Shown: positions 46,779-56,068 of the stretch, piece after piece | Layout of the letters: each line of letters begins with the position of its first letter | How positions within the stretch are numbered: the stretch's first letter is position 1 | Made by a program: the position numbers and the translations under genes | Assembly: GCA_902762905.1 (NCBI GenBank) | Contig: CACWQE010000012.1 | Span: forward strand, 8,440-67,766 | DNA from: an uncultured Lachnospiraceae bacterium | GTDB lineage: Bacteria; Bacillota; Clostridia; Lachnospirales; Lachnospiraceae | DNA: 59,327 nt | Direction of reading: 5' to 3' | Notes under the pieces: model-generated | The model's input: only the letters and a program-made list of their open reading frames with translations | Databases searched by the model: none | What the model was told of the DNA's origin: nothing

Positions 46779-49019
46779 TTATAATTTTTTTAATTTGGCA
46801 AAGGAAGCAAACATTCTCTTAACTCCCACCTTGTCAAATTCCACCGTCACTTCATAGTCTTTGCCACCAGACACTAACTCTGTCACCGTTCCCTCTCCAA
46901 ACTTAACATGTCGTACACGATCACCTACTCCATAATCAATCTGCAAACGTTCCACTTTAAATTCCTTACCAAATGCAGGCTTTCCTCCTGTGTTTCCAAA
47001 AGAATATGGTTTTCCTGTTACGCTGGCACTCTTGCGATTCAGACTTTCTCTTGCCTCGTGTGCAGCCTGTTCCTGTCTTCTCACTGCAAAAGAGCCATTT
47101 CCATTCATAGTGATCACATCTTTCGGTATCTCTTTGACAAATCTTGAAACCGGATTGTAATCGGTCCTGCCATGCATCATACGTTGTCTGGCTGCACTTA
47201 AATATAGTTGTTCCCTAGCTCTTGTAATTCCCACATAGCAAAGTCTTCGTTCTTCTTCGATTGCATCCGGGTCATCCGAATTCAGCGCCATACCACTTGG
47301 GAACAGACGATCCTCCATCCCTCCCAGAAATACACAAGGGAATTCAAGCCCCTTTGCACTATGTAATGTCATTAGCAGAACCTTCTCTTCTGACTCTTCC
47401 ACATTGTCCACTTCTGCAACTAATGCAATCTCTTCCAACAGTCCCGCAAGGTCTGGATGTTCTGCCTCCTGTTCGTACTTTACGATCTTGTTCTTCAGCT
47501 CTGTCAGGTTCTCCATTCTTGCCTCTGCTTCATCCGTCTTCTCGGCCAGCAATTCATCCCAATACCCGGTCTTTTCCAATACAGCATCATACAGTTCGCT
47601 TAAGAATACCCCTTCTTTCAACATATCCCGGAAATCCAATATCAGATTCGTAAAAGATTCCACTTTCGCTGCTGCACGATTAAGTCCCGGTACATTCGAC
47701 GCTTCAAACATCGCATCTAACAGACTCATCTCATAGGTATCCGCATATGCCTGCATCTTGTCAATACTGGTTGCACCAATCCCCCTCTTAGGAACATTAA
47801 CAACTCGTCGCACTGACATATCATCCATTCCATTCTCAATCACCTTAAGGTAACAGATCATATCCTTTACTTCCCGTCTTCCGTAGAAGTTCTGACCTCC
47901 GATAATCTTATATGGAATGTTGTGCATTAACAATTTTTCCTCAAAGATACGGGACTGGGCATTGGTACGATATAATATTGCAAAATAATTATATGCACGA
48001 TTCTCATTCTTATGCTGTCGAGATATCTCTTTCACTACGCCTTCCGCTTCCTGATATTCCGTATCATATAAAGAGAAATGCACCTTGTCTCCTTCTTCTG
48101 CCTTCGTCCACAGTGCCTTTTCCTTTCTACCCTCATTGTTCGCAATCACACCATTGGCAGCCTTCAGAATATTCGCAGTCGAACGGTAATTCTGCTCTAA
48201 CTTGATCACTTTCGCCTCCGGATATTCTTCCTCAAAATTCAAAATATTATAAATATTGGCTCCCCGGAACTTATAGATAGACTGGTCATCATCTCCTACC
48301 ACACACAGATTCCGATACTTTGCCGCTAACTGCTTGATCAGCAGGAACTGAATATGGTTCGTATCCTGATACTCATCTACCATAATATACTGAAACCGCT
48401 CCTGATACTGTTCTAACACATCAGGATGAAACTGGAACAGCTCCACCGTCTTATACAGCAGATCATCAAAATCTAACGCATTATTCTGCTTTAATCGCTG
48501 CTGATATTCATTATATACCTTGGCAACCTGCATCTTACGAAACTGCCCGCTTGCTTCCCTGTCATATTCCTGTGGTGACACAAAGCGTTCCTTCGCTTTG
48601 GATATCTCTGCCATCATCATACGTTCTGGATACTGTTTCGGATCCATATTCAACTTCTTCAGGCAGGTCTTGATCACTGCCTTCTGGTCATCACTATCAT
48701 AGATTGTAAAATTGTTCTCGTATTCCAACCGGTCAATATACCGACGTAGTATACGCACACATAATGCATGAAAGGTAGATACCCAGACACTTTCCGCTCC
48801 ATAAGACACGATCTGGTCTACACGATCCCGCATCTCTCCCGCTGCCTTATTCGTAAATGTAATTGCCAATATATGATATGGGTTAATACCCTGATCGATC
48901 AGATAGGCAATCCGATGTGTCAACACCCTTGTCTTACCACTTCCTGCGCCTGCTAACAACAGCACCGGTCCCTCTGTGCATTGTACCGCTTCGCCCTGCT
49001 TATCATTTAATCCATTCAT
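46779..49019 (-). CDS. pcrA: ATP-dependent DNA helicase PcrA/UvrD
   Basis: 746 aa SF1A helicase. Walker A LLLAGAGSGKTRVLTHRIAY, GlnQ-like AITFTNKAAGEMR (motif Ia), VDEYQDTNHIQ (motif II), VVGDDDQSIYKFRGA (III), VLLMTLHSAKGLEFPCVF (V) and RRLCYVGITRAREQLYL (VI). The C-terminal Tudor-like RNA-polymerase-binding domain (VGDRVRHVKFGEGTVTEL) is present. Roles in repair and plasmid replication. Confidence 0.95.
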   Translation of the reverse strand: MNGLNDKQGEAVQCTEGPVLLLAGAGSGKTRVLTHRIAYLIDQGINPYHILAITFTNKAAGEMRDRVDQIVSYGAESVWVSTFHALCVRILRRYIDRLEYENNFTIYDSDDQKAVIKTCLKKLNMDPKQYPERMMMAEISKAKERFVSPQEYDREASGQFRKMQVAKVYNEYQQRLKQNNALDFDDLLYKTVELFQFHPDVLEQYQERFQYIMVDEYQDTNHIQFLLIKQLAAKYRNLCVVGDDDQSIYKFRGANIYNILNFEEEYPEAKVIKLEQNYRSTANILKAANGVIANNEGRKEKALWTKAEEGDKVHFSLYDTEYQEAEGVVKEISRQHKNENRAYNYFAILYRTNAQSRIFEEKLLMHNIPYKIIGGQNFYGRREVKDMICYLKVIENGMDDMSVRRVVNVPKRGIGATSIDKMQAYADTYEMSLLDAMFEASNVPGLNRAAAKVESFTNLILDFRDMLKEGVFLSELYDAVLEKTGYWDELLAEKTDEAEARMENLTELKNKIVKYEQEAEHPDLAGLLEEIALVAEVDNVEESEEKVLLMTLHSAKGLEFPCVFLGGMEDRLFPSGMALNSDDPDAIEEERRLCYVGITRAREQLYLSAARQRMMHGRTDYNPVSRFVKEIPKDVITMNGNGSFAVRRQEQAAHEARESLNRKSASVTGKPYSFGNTGGKPAFGKEFKVERLQIDYGVGDRVRHVKFGEGTVTELVSGGKDYEVTVEFDKVGVKRMFASFAKLKKL

Positions 49020-49074
49020 ATCTGATATACCTCATACTTCTAATCTTGTATTTCTCTGTCATTTCTATCTGTTC

Positions 49075-49103
49075 AGTATACATGATTTATATACGCTGCG
49101 CAA
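49075..49103 (-). promoter_or_regulatory. pcrA promoter
   Basis: Minus strand: TTGCGC (49098-49103), 17-bp spacer, TATACT (49075-49080). Confidence 0.65.
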
Positions 49104-49139
49104 TGTATTTGAGAACATTTTTCGAATATACGTTTTGTT

Positions 49140-49168
49140 TTGCCCGACCGCTCTCCTTATGCTATACT
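49140..49168 (+). promoter_or_regulatory. metF promoter
   Basis: TTGCCC (49140-49145), 17-bp spacer, TATACT (49163-49168). The leader of about 30 nt is too short for a SAM riboswitch. Confidence 0.65.
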
Positions 49169-49203
49169 AAGCTTACATATTATACGAAAGAGGACTTACA
49201 ATT

Positions 49204-50070
49204 ATGATCAAAGACATTTACCAAAAAGGGAAAACCGTATTCTCTTTTGAGGTATTTCCTCCAAAGAGAAATGATGACATTTACGATATTTATAGAACAT
49301 TGGATCAATTAAAAACTTTGAATCCGGATTTTATCAGTGTAACGTATGGTGCCGGTGGAAGCAACTCGAAGAAAACTGCAACCATTGCATCCTACATCCA
49401 GAATATATGCGAGATTGAAGCGATTGCCCACATGACAGCAGTCTCCATGAATCAGGATACTCTGCTTCATTTTCTGGACGGGCTTCGTCAAAAGGGCGTA
49501 TGCAATGTATTAGCACTTCGTGGCGACCGGCCAAGAGATATGAGTGATGAAGATTACAATAACCGCACATTTTTACATGCCAGCGATATCATAAAGGTCA
49601 TTCATTCCCATTCCGATCTATGTGTCGCAGCTGCCTGTTATCCAGAAATCCACCCGGAATCCGCTAATCGTGCTGACGACCTGCACTATCTCAAAGAAAA
49701 GGTAGACGCTGGTGTCAATTTCTTATTGACACAGATGTTTTTTAACAATGAGAAATTCTACGAATTCCGAGCGCTGGCTGATAAGGAAGGCATCCACATT
49801 CCGATTTCAGCCGGAATCATGCCAATTACTTCTGCCAAGCAATTAGGTACCAGTGTATCGCTATCGGGTACTTCCGTTCCACCGGCATTAAGCAGCATGG
49901 TTGCCAAATACGCCGAAAGTCCAGAAGATCTGCGCAAAGCGGGATTAGATTATGCCATTAATCAGATTAATGATCTGATTGCCAATGATGTGGATGGTAT
50001 TCACATATACACAATGAACAATGCTTCCACCGCAAGCTATATCATGAAACATATTATAAAGAAATCATAA
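49204..50070 (+). CDS. metF: Methylenetetrahydrofolate reductase
   Basis: 288 aa FAD-containing TIM barrel that reduces 5,10-methylene-THF to 5-methyl-THF for methionine synthesis or C1 metabolism. TVFSFEVFPPKRNDD contains the catalytic Glu, LALRGDRPRD the folate loop, and ISAGIMPITSAKQL the later barrel strand. Single gene with its own promoter. Confidence 0.93.
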   Translation: MIKDIYQKGKTVFSFEVFPPKRNDDIYDIYRTLDQLKTLNPDFISVTYGAGGSNSKKTATIASYIQNICEIEAIAHMTAVSMNQDTLLHFLDGLRQKGVCNVLALRGDRPRDMSDEDYNNRTFLHASDIIKVIHSHSDLCVAAACYPEIHPESANRADDLHYLKEKVDAGVNFLLTQMFFNNEKFYEFRALADKEGIHIPISAGIMPITSAKQLGTSVSLSGTSVPPALSSMVAKYAESPEDLRKAGLDYAINQINDLIANDVDGIHIYTMNNASTASYIMKHIIKKS

Positions 50071-50092
50071 TATACATTTTCTAAAAATGTGC

Positions 50093-50121
50093 TTGCAATA
50101 TAGTATTAAAAACTATATACT
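50093..50121 (+). promoter_or_regulatory. Promoter of the DUF1836 gene with spacer palindrome
   Basis: TTGCAA (50093-50098), 17-bp spacer, TATACT (50116-50121). ATATAGT-ATTAAAA-ACTATAT forms an inverted repeat over the spacer and -10, a possible repressor site. Confidence 0.6.
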
Positions 50122-50178
50122 GTAACATAGATAGGATTATTTAACAGGATCGCCAGATTCAGATAAGTGAGGACATCT

Positions 50179-50832
50179 ATGAAGAAATATGCCTTTAAAG
50201 AAATAACAGAACAAGTCAAACAATGGATACAACTTGATTATATTTATCCGGAAGACATTCCTGCCATCGAATTATACATGGATCAGATCACAACTTTCAT
50301 GGATAAGCAGTTAGCAGGTAACAAGCGCCGGCCGGAAGACAAGATTCTTACAAAGACGATGATCAACAATTACTCAAAGAACAATCTGTTACCACCGTCC
50401 GACAAGAAGAAGTATTCCAAAGATCACATTATTCTTCTGATCTATATCTATTACCTGAAGAATTTCTTGTCAATCAATGATATCCAAAGTTTATTATCGC
50501 CTATGACCGATTCGTACTTCCACGCATCGTCAGGTACAACTATGAGTGATATCTATCGGGATCTGTTTGAATTAGAACAGCAATACGGTGTTAAGATCCG
50601 GGGTAATATTGACGAGGTATGCCAGATTGCAGAAGAACAATTCTCAGACAGCGATGATTATGTGAAGACTTTTGCTATGATCACTATGTTAAGCTATGAT
50701 ATCTACGCTAAGAAACAGTTAATTGAACGATTGATCGATTCCATGCAGCCTCCGGTTCCAACCAAGGCAGAACGCAAGGAAGCAAAAGAACTTGCCAAGC
50801 AAAAAGAAAAGCAGGCTAAAAAAGAATCTTAG
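50179..50832 (+). CDS. DUF1836-family protein
   Basis: 217 aa from the ATG at 50179 (GTGAGGAC upstream); a GTG at 50167 is less likely. The N-terminal half has YPEDIPAIELYMDQITTFMD and TKTMINNYSKNNLLPPSDKK, which resembles a MerR-like winged helix-turn-helix. The C-terminus is a Lys/Glu-rich tail. Widespread in Clostridia; thought to be a regulator, function not established. It may bind the palindrome in its own promoter. Confidence 0.8.
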   Translation: MKKYAFKEITEQVKQWIQLDYIYPEDIPAIELYMDQITTFMDKQLAGNKRRPEDKILTKTMINNYSKNNLLPPSDKKKYSKDHIILLIYIYYLKNFLSINDIQSLLSPMTDSYFHASSGTTMSDIYRDLFELEQQYGVKIRGNIDEVCQIAEEQFSDSDDYVKTFAMITMLSYDIYAKKQLIERLIDSMQPPVPTKAERKEAKELAKQKEKQAKKES

Positions 50833-50904
50833 AATTACAAATGGGACCGGTGCACATGCTGCATCAGTCCCATCTTATATCTTCCCTACACTTCTTATCC
50901 AATC

Positions 50905-51205
50905 AATCCATCAGACCTTTATCCTTCATCCGGCCAAAGACCATCTCATAACCCTCTCCACCATAATTAAGGGAGCGATTCACTCTGGCAATCGTTGCTG
51001 TAGATGCACCGGTCTGTTCCGCCACTTCCATATAGGTATGCCCTTGTGTAAGCATCTTTGCTACTTCGAAACGCTGTGCTAACGACAACACTTCATTCAC
51101 CGTACATACATCTTCAAAAAACTTATAACATTCTTCCTCTTCCTGCAATGTAAGGATAGCCTGAAACATCTCGCTTACCGCCTTGGTTCTAATTGTCTTC
51201 CCCAT
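50905..51205 (-). CDS. YerC/YecD-type TrpR-related protein
   Basis: About 100 aa from the ATG at 51205 (GGAG nine bases upstream); the stop is at 50903-50905. TrpR-fold helix-turn-helix: SLAQRFEVAKMLTQGHTYME followed by TGASTATIARVNRSLNYGG. Known homologues regulate unknown targets and are not tryptophan repressors. Convergent with the DUF1836 gene. Confidence 0.85.
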
Positions 51206-51313
51206 AATCTGCACTCCATCCATATATACTATAATTTCTTTTCTTCTGTAATTCTTTACTGTATTAAAGTGTTATCATTATATTATAGATATCTTTTGAA
51301 CGCAAGTTATTTT

Positions 51314-52780
51314 CTATAACTTCACTGCCTCATTGATCCAGATAGATACAGTCTCGCGGTTCACATAGAATTCTCCACAGCCGTCATCATCAATCTTAAT
51401 ATTATACTTGGCATTACCTAACGCATCTTTGAAGAATTGTCCTGCAAACTGTCTGCCAACATACATGCGTTTGCTGCCTCCGGTACTGTCTGACATCACA
51501 ACTGCAATTCCAGAATTCTTATGTTCTGCATCGCCTTCTCTTGTCCATCCTACTACATTGTAGTCATCAAAATAGTCATGTTCCGTTCCATAGGCAAGAC
51601 GCTTCCGAATCTTCATCATCTTATTCAGTAATGCCTTCTTCGGTGCTATATTATCATGTGGAATTCCATAATAATCCCCATAGAACATACATGGATATCC
51701 ATCCTGCCGTAACAATGTGATCGCATAGGCATGTGGCTTGAACCAATCTTCTACCCAGGATTGCAATGCCTGTCCCGGCTGCGTATCATGATTATCTACA
51801 AATGTTACCGCTTGAATCGGATGTCTCGATACCAGCGTGTCATTCAAGATCGTTGCCATATTGTAATCACCATGTGCCTTAGACGCATCATGAAAATGCA
51901 TATGTAACGGTACATCAAATAAAGACATCTCATAATTGACATTCTCTAAATACTTCTCTAAACGGTTCACGTCCCAATGCCAATATTCACCGACACAGAA
52001 CAATTCCCGCCCACAAGCTTCCCGCATTGCTGGCAGCCAGTCCCGATAAAAGAAATAGCCAATGTGCTTCACCGCATCCAATCGCAGTCCATTCACACCC
52101 GTCATCTTCAAATACCATGCACCCCAGCGGTATAATTCATCCCGTACTTCAGGATTCTCAAAGTCAAGATCTGCCCCCATCAGATAATCGTAATTACCAT
52201 TTTCATCATCTACTGCTTCATCCCATGTCTTACCCACAAAACGGTAGATTGCATTTCTGGTAGCCTGCTGATCCCAGTCAATTCCATCAAAATGTGTCCA
52301 ATTCCATGTAAAATCAGAATACTTTCCCTTTCTTCCCGGAAATGTAAACTTTGTCCATCCGCAAATTGTCTTCTCATCCCCAACCATCTGATTCCGGCTG
52401 GTCGCATTGAATTCCTCCGCCTGCACATATTCTGTCTCATCTGCACCAATCTTATGATTCAGGACAATATCTGCATAGATATCCATTCCTTTTTTCTGAA
52501 CTGCTTGAACCATCTCAATGTATTCTTTCTTTGTTCCATATTTCGTCGGAATACTTCCCTTCTGGTTAAACTCACCTAAATCATACAGATCATATGCCCC
52601 ATATCCTACATCTTTGTCCCCGGCTGCTCCCTTATATGCCGGTGGAAGCCACAAAGAACTGACTCCTAATGTCTTTAACTTTGGAGCCTCTTCCAGCACT
52701 CGTTTCCAAAGACTGTGATCCTCTGGCAGATACCACTCAAAATACTGCATCATTAGTCCATTGTTATTCATAAAGGACAT
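51314..52780 (-). CDS. Cytoplasmic alpha-amylase (GH13)
   Basis: 488 aa without signal peptide, so it acts on intracellular alpha-glucans such as glycogen or maltodextrins. DIVLNHKIGADET (region I), GLRLDAVKHIGYFFYRDW (nucleophile Asp), FCVGEYWHW (acid Glu) and VTFVDNHDTQPGQ (transition-state Asp) are all present. It resembles GH13 subfamily 5 cytoplasmic enzymes (AmyS-like). Confidence 0.92.
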   Translation of the reverse strand: MSFMNNNGLMMQYFEWYLPEDHSLWKRVLEEAPKLKTLGVSSLWLPPAYKGAAGDKDVGYGAYDLYDLGEFNQKGSIPTKYGTKKEYIEMVQAVQKKGMDIYADIVLNHKIGADETEYVQAEEFNATSRNQMVGDEKTICGWTKFTFPGRKGKYSDFTWNWTHFDGIDWDQQATRNAIYRFVGKTWDEAVDDENGNYDYLMGADLDFENPEVRDELYRWGAWYLKMTGVNGLRLDAVKHIGYFFYRDWLPAMREACGRELFCVGEYWHWDVNRLEKYLENVNYEMSLFDVPLHMHFHDASKAHGDYNMATILNDTLVSRHPIQAVTFVDNHDTQPGQALQSWVEDWFKPHAYAITLLRQDGYPCMFYGDYYGIPHDNIAPKKALLNKMMKIRKRLAYGTEHDYFDDYNVVGWTREGDAEHKNSGIAVVMSDSTGGSKRMYVGRQFAGQFFKDALGNAKYNIKIDDDGCGEFYVNRETVSIWINEAVKL

Positions 52781-52959
52781 CCTCCCAATTATATAAATTC
52801 TTAAAAACCTACAATTATATTTAGTATATCAAACTTCTATCGGAACTTCAACTTGCAGATTCCATTTCACACGCAATTTCACCAAAATTCAAGAGGCTGT
52901 CGAACATTTACTTTCTACTTAGAATATACTACTAAAAAAGTGTTTGGAGAAATCAATCC

Positions 52960-53970
52960 ATGAAACGAACCCGTATTATAAAGATGTGTACTGCATTTTT
53001 TCTTGCAGGTGTGACAATACTCACTTGTGCCGCCTGCGGCAAAAAAGACAGTCATCTGACCAAATTAACATTAAATGAAGTAGCCCATTCTATTTTCTAT
53101 GCACCACAATATGTTGCCATCGAGAATGGTTACTTTAAAGAAGAAGGCATCGACTTAGAACTTGTAACCGGCTTTGGTGCGGACAAAACCATGTCCGCTC
53201 TGGTCGCCGGAGAAGCTGATATCGGATTCATGGGCGCAGAATCTTCCGTCTATCTCTATAGCGAAGGGGCTTCTGATTATGCCGTCAACTTTGCGCAATT
53301 GACTCAGCGTGCCGGCAATTTTCTGGTTGCCCGTGAACCAATCGACAACTTTACCTGGGATATACTAAAGGGAAAAGACGTTCTTGGCGGCCGGAAAGGT
53401 GGTATGCCGGAAATGGTATTCGAATATATATTGAATAAAAATGGCATTGATCCTGCAACCGATCTATCTATCGACCAAAGCATTGACTTTGGTAGTACCG
53501 CAGCAGCTTTCTCCGGCGGGCAGGGAGATTTTACGGTTGAATTTGAGCCTTCTGCCACCGCCTTAGAAAGCGCCAAAGAAGGCTATGTTGTTGCATCCTT
53601 AGGTGTAGATTCCGGTTATGTACCATACACATCTTACTGCACAACCAAAAGCTATCTGGCTGAAAACGAGAAATTGATCCAGAGTTTCACAAATGCTCTC
53701 CAAAAGGGTATGGAATATGTCAATACCCATACACCGGCAGAGATTGCCGAAGTAATCGCACCACAGTTTGAAGAAACTGACATTGATACAATTGAAACAA
53801 TCGTAACCCGTTATTACGATCAGGACACTTGGAAAGATAATCTTGTCTTTGAGGAAAGCAGTTTTGATCTGTTGCAAAACATCTTATCTGATGCCGGCGA
53901 ATTAGATCATCGTGTTCCATATGATCAGTTAGTAGATACTTCATATGCTCGTAATGCGATCAAAAAGTAA
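52960..53970 (+). CDS. NMT1/ThiY-like substrate-binding lipoprotein
   Basis: 336 aa. Lipoprotein signal peptide with lipobox LTCAAC (Cys at about residue 26). Periplasmic-binding-protein fold of the NMT1/SsuA/ThiY type: FYAPQYVAIENGYFKEEGID, LVAGEADIGFMGAE and GRKGGMPEMVFEYIL. Likely captures a small aromatic, sulfonate or pyrimidine compound for an ABC importer. No permease or ATPase gene is adjacent and no TPP riboswitch is visible, so the substrate is open. Confidence 0.82.
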   Translation: MKRTRIIKMCTAFFLAGVTILTCAACGKKDSHLTKLTLNEVAHSIFYAPQYVAIENGYFKEEGIDLELVTGFGADKTMSALVAGEADIGFMGAESSVYLYSEGASDYAVNFAQLTQRAGNFLVAREPIDNFTWDILKGKDVLGGRKGGMPEMVFEYILNKNGIDPATDLSIDQSIDFGSTAAAFSGGQGDFTVEFEPSATALESAKEGYVVASLGVDSGYVPYTSYCTTKSYLAENEKLIQSFTNALQKGMEYVNTHTPAEIAEVIAPQFEETDIDTIETIVTRYYDQDTWKDNLVFEESSFDLLQNILSDAGELDHRVPYDQLVDTSYARNAIKK

Positions 53971-54013
53971 CCTCACACAAGTCTTTTCGCCTAAAAGGCT
54001 TGTATTACGGGCA

Positions 54014-54042
54014 TTGATAAACTATCGGACGTAATGTATAAT
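54014..54042 (+). promoter_or_regulatory. Promoter of a candidate small RNA
   Basis: TTGATA (54014-54019), exactly 17 bp, TATAAT (54037-54042). No start codon follows before the terminator at 54178. Confidence 0.7.
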
Positions 54043-54048
54043 ACATTT

Positions 54049-54209
54049 AGATTTACAGCATAGCACGAACCAGAAGGCATTAAAATAAGTTGTTAATCCA
54101 ATTCTATCAACAATAGCTGTAATTGAGATTCTATCAATTTAGGAGACGAGAAAAGTTCTTTTTCTGCTCAGCTATTAAGAGGCTGCATTTGCAGCCTCTC
54201 TTTCTTTTT
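54049..54209 (+). ncRNA. Candidate small RNA (about 155 nt)
   Basis: Bounded by a strong promoter and an intrinsic terminator, with no ATG in between. AATAGCTG (54112-54119) pairs with CAGCTATT (54169-54176) to close a domain. ATTCTATCAA occurs twice (54101-54110, 54128-54137), which could be paired target-binding sites. It matches no RNA family I recognise. Confidence 0.5.
54178..54209 (+). terminator. Intrinsic terminator before cotJA
   Basis: AGAGGCTGC-ATTT-GCAGCCTCT (54178-54199) followed by CTTTCTTTTT. Confidence 0.9.
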
Positions 54210-54271
54210 CGTCACAAACTGACAAACACCCTCATATTATGTAGTATACAAAAGGAACAAGGAGTATTTTT

Positions 54272-54601
54272 GTGGAATCTCGTTGCAATAATATGAATAC
54301 CTGCAACAATCGCTACAACCGTTCGAATATGTATCCACCAAATAACAACCGTAACTGCGGTCGTCGTACCATTCAGGATACCAATCAGCGTAGAATGGAT
54401 GTGGAATGTGTCTGCAAGGTAACACCACGCAAGAACTGTTATAAGGATGATCCAATGACACAGTTAGGAAATGAATTTCCTCCGGTTATGGCATATGTTC
54501 CATGGCAGCAGTGGGGAGAGCTATATGATCCTGACTGCGGATTAATGCAGGGCACTATCTTCAAAGATCTGAACTATATATTCTGTGGAGTGAGGTGCTG
54601 A
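54272..54601 (+). CDS. cotJA: Spore coat protein CotJA
   Basis: 109 aa from a GTG at 54272 (AAGGAACAAGGAG seven bases upstream). The C-terminal ~50 residues match the CotJA family: LGNEFPPVMAYVPWQQWGEL and CGLMQGTIFKDLNYIFCG. The N-terminal ~45 residues are an Asn/Cys/Arg-rich extension. Needed for spore coat assembly with CotJB and CotJC. A weak SigE-like -10 (CATATTAT, about 54233-54240) lies upstream. The first gene of the operon. Confidence 0.9.
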   Translation: MESRCNNMNTCNNRYNRSNMYPPNNNRNCGRRTIQDTNQRRMDVECVCKVTPRKNCYKDDPMTQLGNEFPPVMAYVPWQQWGELYDPDCGLMQGTIFKDLNYIFCGVRC

Positions 54602-54602
54602 T

Positions 54603-54866
54603 ATGGAAAATATGTGTAAAACCGATTTGTTAAAATTTATCCAGAGCACAAACTTTGCAGTCATCGAAATGGGTTTGTATTTAGATACCCATTCCGAATG
54701 TCCATGTGCACTAGAAACTTACCATGATTATCACAAAACACTTTTGAAAGCTGTTCATATATACGAAAAGAAATACGGTCCACTGACAATATATGGTGCT
54801 CAATGCAACACGGACTGGAACTGGATCGACGAACCATGGCCATGGCAGAAAGGATGTGATTGCTAA
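54603..54866 (+). CDS. cotJB: Spore coat protein CotJB
   Basis: 87 aa. LLKFIQSTNFAVIEMGLYLD, ALETYHDYHKTLLKA and YGAQCNTDWNWIDEPWPWQK match the CotJB family, including the Trp-rich end. One base after the cotJA stop and overlapping the cotJC start (TAATG). Confidence 0.92.
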   Translation: MENMCKTDLLKFIQSTNFAVIEMGLYLDTHSECPCALETYHDYHKTLLKAVHIYEKKYGPLTIYGAQCNTDWNWIDEPWPWQKGCDC

Positions 54867-54961
54867 TGTGGACGTATATTAAAATGTTGGAATATCCAGT
54901 AAATATCAAGACAACAAATGCCAAACTTGCTATGGCGATCATGAGTCAGCTTGGTGGTGCA
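54866..54961 (+). pseudogene. cotJC: cotJC, 5' fragment only (first ~32 codons), interrupted
   Basis: Begins MWTYIKMLEYPVNIKTTNAK and MAIMSQLGGA, the N-terminus of CotJC, a spore-coat manganese-catalase homologue of about 190 residues. After the Gly-Gly (codons 30-31) the expected DGELGASLRYL-type sequence is missing and the frame runs on into unrelated DNA to 55135. The break near 54958-54962 coincides with the edge of a phage-like element. The rest of the gene is not in the window. Confidence 0.8.
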
Positions 54962-54985
54962 ATATGCAATACCTCAAAGGTATTT

Positions 54986-55606
54986 TTAAACAGCTATGCA
55001 GTTCGATTTCTTCACCTTACCTATACTCCCTGCACCGTTTCCAAATACTACTTGTCCATTTTTAATCGAATGCACAATGTAGGTTGTCTCATATACAAAA
55101 CTAGCAAATGTCTTCTTCGTATTCAGATCTTTTGATCCTGTTTTAATACGGATCTTATCGCCCTTTTTCAAAGCGCTTTTCTTTGATTCCACCGGCTTAT
55201 CAAAGAGTGCTTTCTCTGCCTGTCTACGTCTAGTAAGCCCTGCCAATGTCTTACCTGCAGCCTTATCATATGCAAGAATCTTCTCGCTGATCTGCTTCTT
55301 GGTTCTGGTACCGTTAGCTGTAAGCTGTGTAATCGAACCAATATTATAGGCAAAGCTTACTAACGCATCAAACTCATTCTGATTCCAATTGTATTTCTTG
55401 TCATATGAAGCAACATGCTTCTCAAACTTTGCCAGGTCTGCCTTAAGATATGCATCCGCTTTCGCCTGCGTGATCTTCTGGCCAGACTTTACATTACCGG
55501 TATGACCGTAACCAATCGTCCATACTCCTGCCGGGCATTTATATGCAGTAAGGCGACATCCCTCAAATGACTTAATGAGATTTAATCCTGTTGTTCTTAT
55601 CTTCAT
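54986..55606 (-). CDS. Phage-type endolysin: GH24 lysozyme with C-terminal wall-binding-like domain
   Basis: 206 aa from the ATG at 55606 (GGAGGG eight bases upstream); the ATG two codons earlier is too close to that site. The GH24 domain covers 1-145: LIKSFEGCRLTAYKCPAGVW with catalytic Glu, TIGYGHTGN, and WNQNEFDALVSFAYNIGS. The C-terminal ~55 residues (KKGDKIRIKTGSKDLNTKKT ... GKVKKSN) look like an SH3-like module. Closely related to the lysozyme at 42469-42897. It overlaps the holin by 35 bp. Confidence 0.9.
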   Translation of the reverse strand: MKIRTTGLNLIKSFEGCRLTAYKCPAGVWTIGYGHTGNVKSGQKITQAKADAYLKADLAKFEKHVASYDKKYNWNQNEFDALVSFAYNIGSITQLTANGTRTKKQISEKILAYDKAAGKTLAGLTRRRQAEKALFDKPVESKKSALKKGDKIRIKTGSKDLNTKKTFASFVYETTYIVHSIKNGQVVFGNGAGSIGKVKKSNCIAV

Positions 55607-56057
55607 ATGCATTTCCCTCCGTTTCTAATTCATCACTATCTGGAAGTTCATCTGTGTATTTACTCAAAAATGTCTTAAGGTACAACCATACTTTCTTCAC
55701 CGGAAGCCCACACAGTACCATATTCTTAATGATGCTAACTGCTTCATACGCAATGAATAGCAATGCAAAGAACTCTGTCATTCCTATACTCTGTACTTTC
55801 AGATATTCCCGGATTTCTTGCGGAATGAATCCGATCAGATTGATTCTTACGATGTAGTCCACAAAAACGAAGAACAGAATGGCTGCTACCATGCTTGCCT
55901 TACGAATTGCTCCATCAATACCAAAGTTTGAATTGAACTTATGCTCCTTGATTGCACGAAAACACCCGAATAAGGTATCTCCTACTATTGCCAATAACAC
56001 TAACATAATGAACTTGTTGCCTGCCGCCGTTGCGAAAACAATTTGTAATTTTCCCAT
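55572..56057 (-). CDS. Phage holin (holin-4/TcdE family)
   Basis: 161 aa. Hydrophobic segments KFIMLVLLAIVGDTLFGCF, MVAAILFFVFVDYIV and MTEFFALLFIAYEAVSIIK with a charged C-terminal tail (ELPDSDELETEGNAYEDKNN). Same family as the holin at 42884 but clearly diverged. Works with the overlapping endolysin. Confidence 0.84.
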   Translation of the reverse strand: MGKLQIVFATAAGNKFIMLVLLAIVGDTLFGCFRAIKEHKFNSNFGIDGAIRKASMVAAILFFVFVDYIVRINLIGFIPQEIREYLKVQSIGMTEFFALLFIAYEAVSIIKNMVLCGLPVKKVWLYLKTFLSKYTDELPDSDELETEGNAYEDKNNRIKSH

Positions 56058-56068
56058 AATTTTTCTCC

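Noticed and set aside
52781..52959. TPP or other riboswitch before the NMT1-type lipoprotein
   Set aside because: The leader is short and lacks the CTGAGA and ACCTGAT-type elements of TPP riboswitches.
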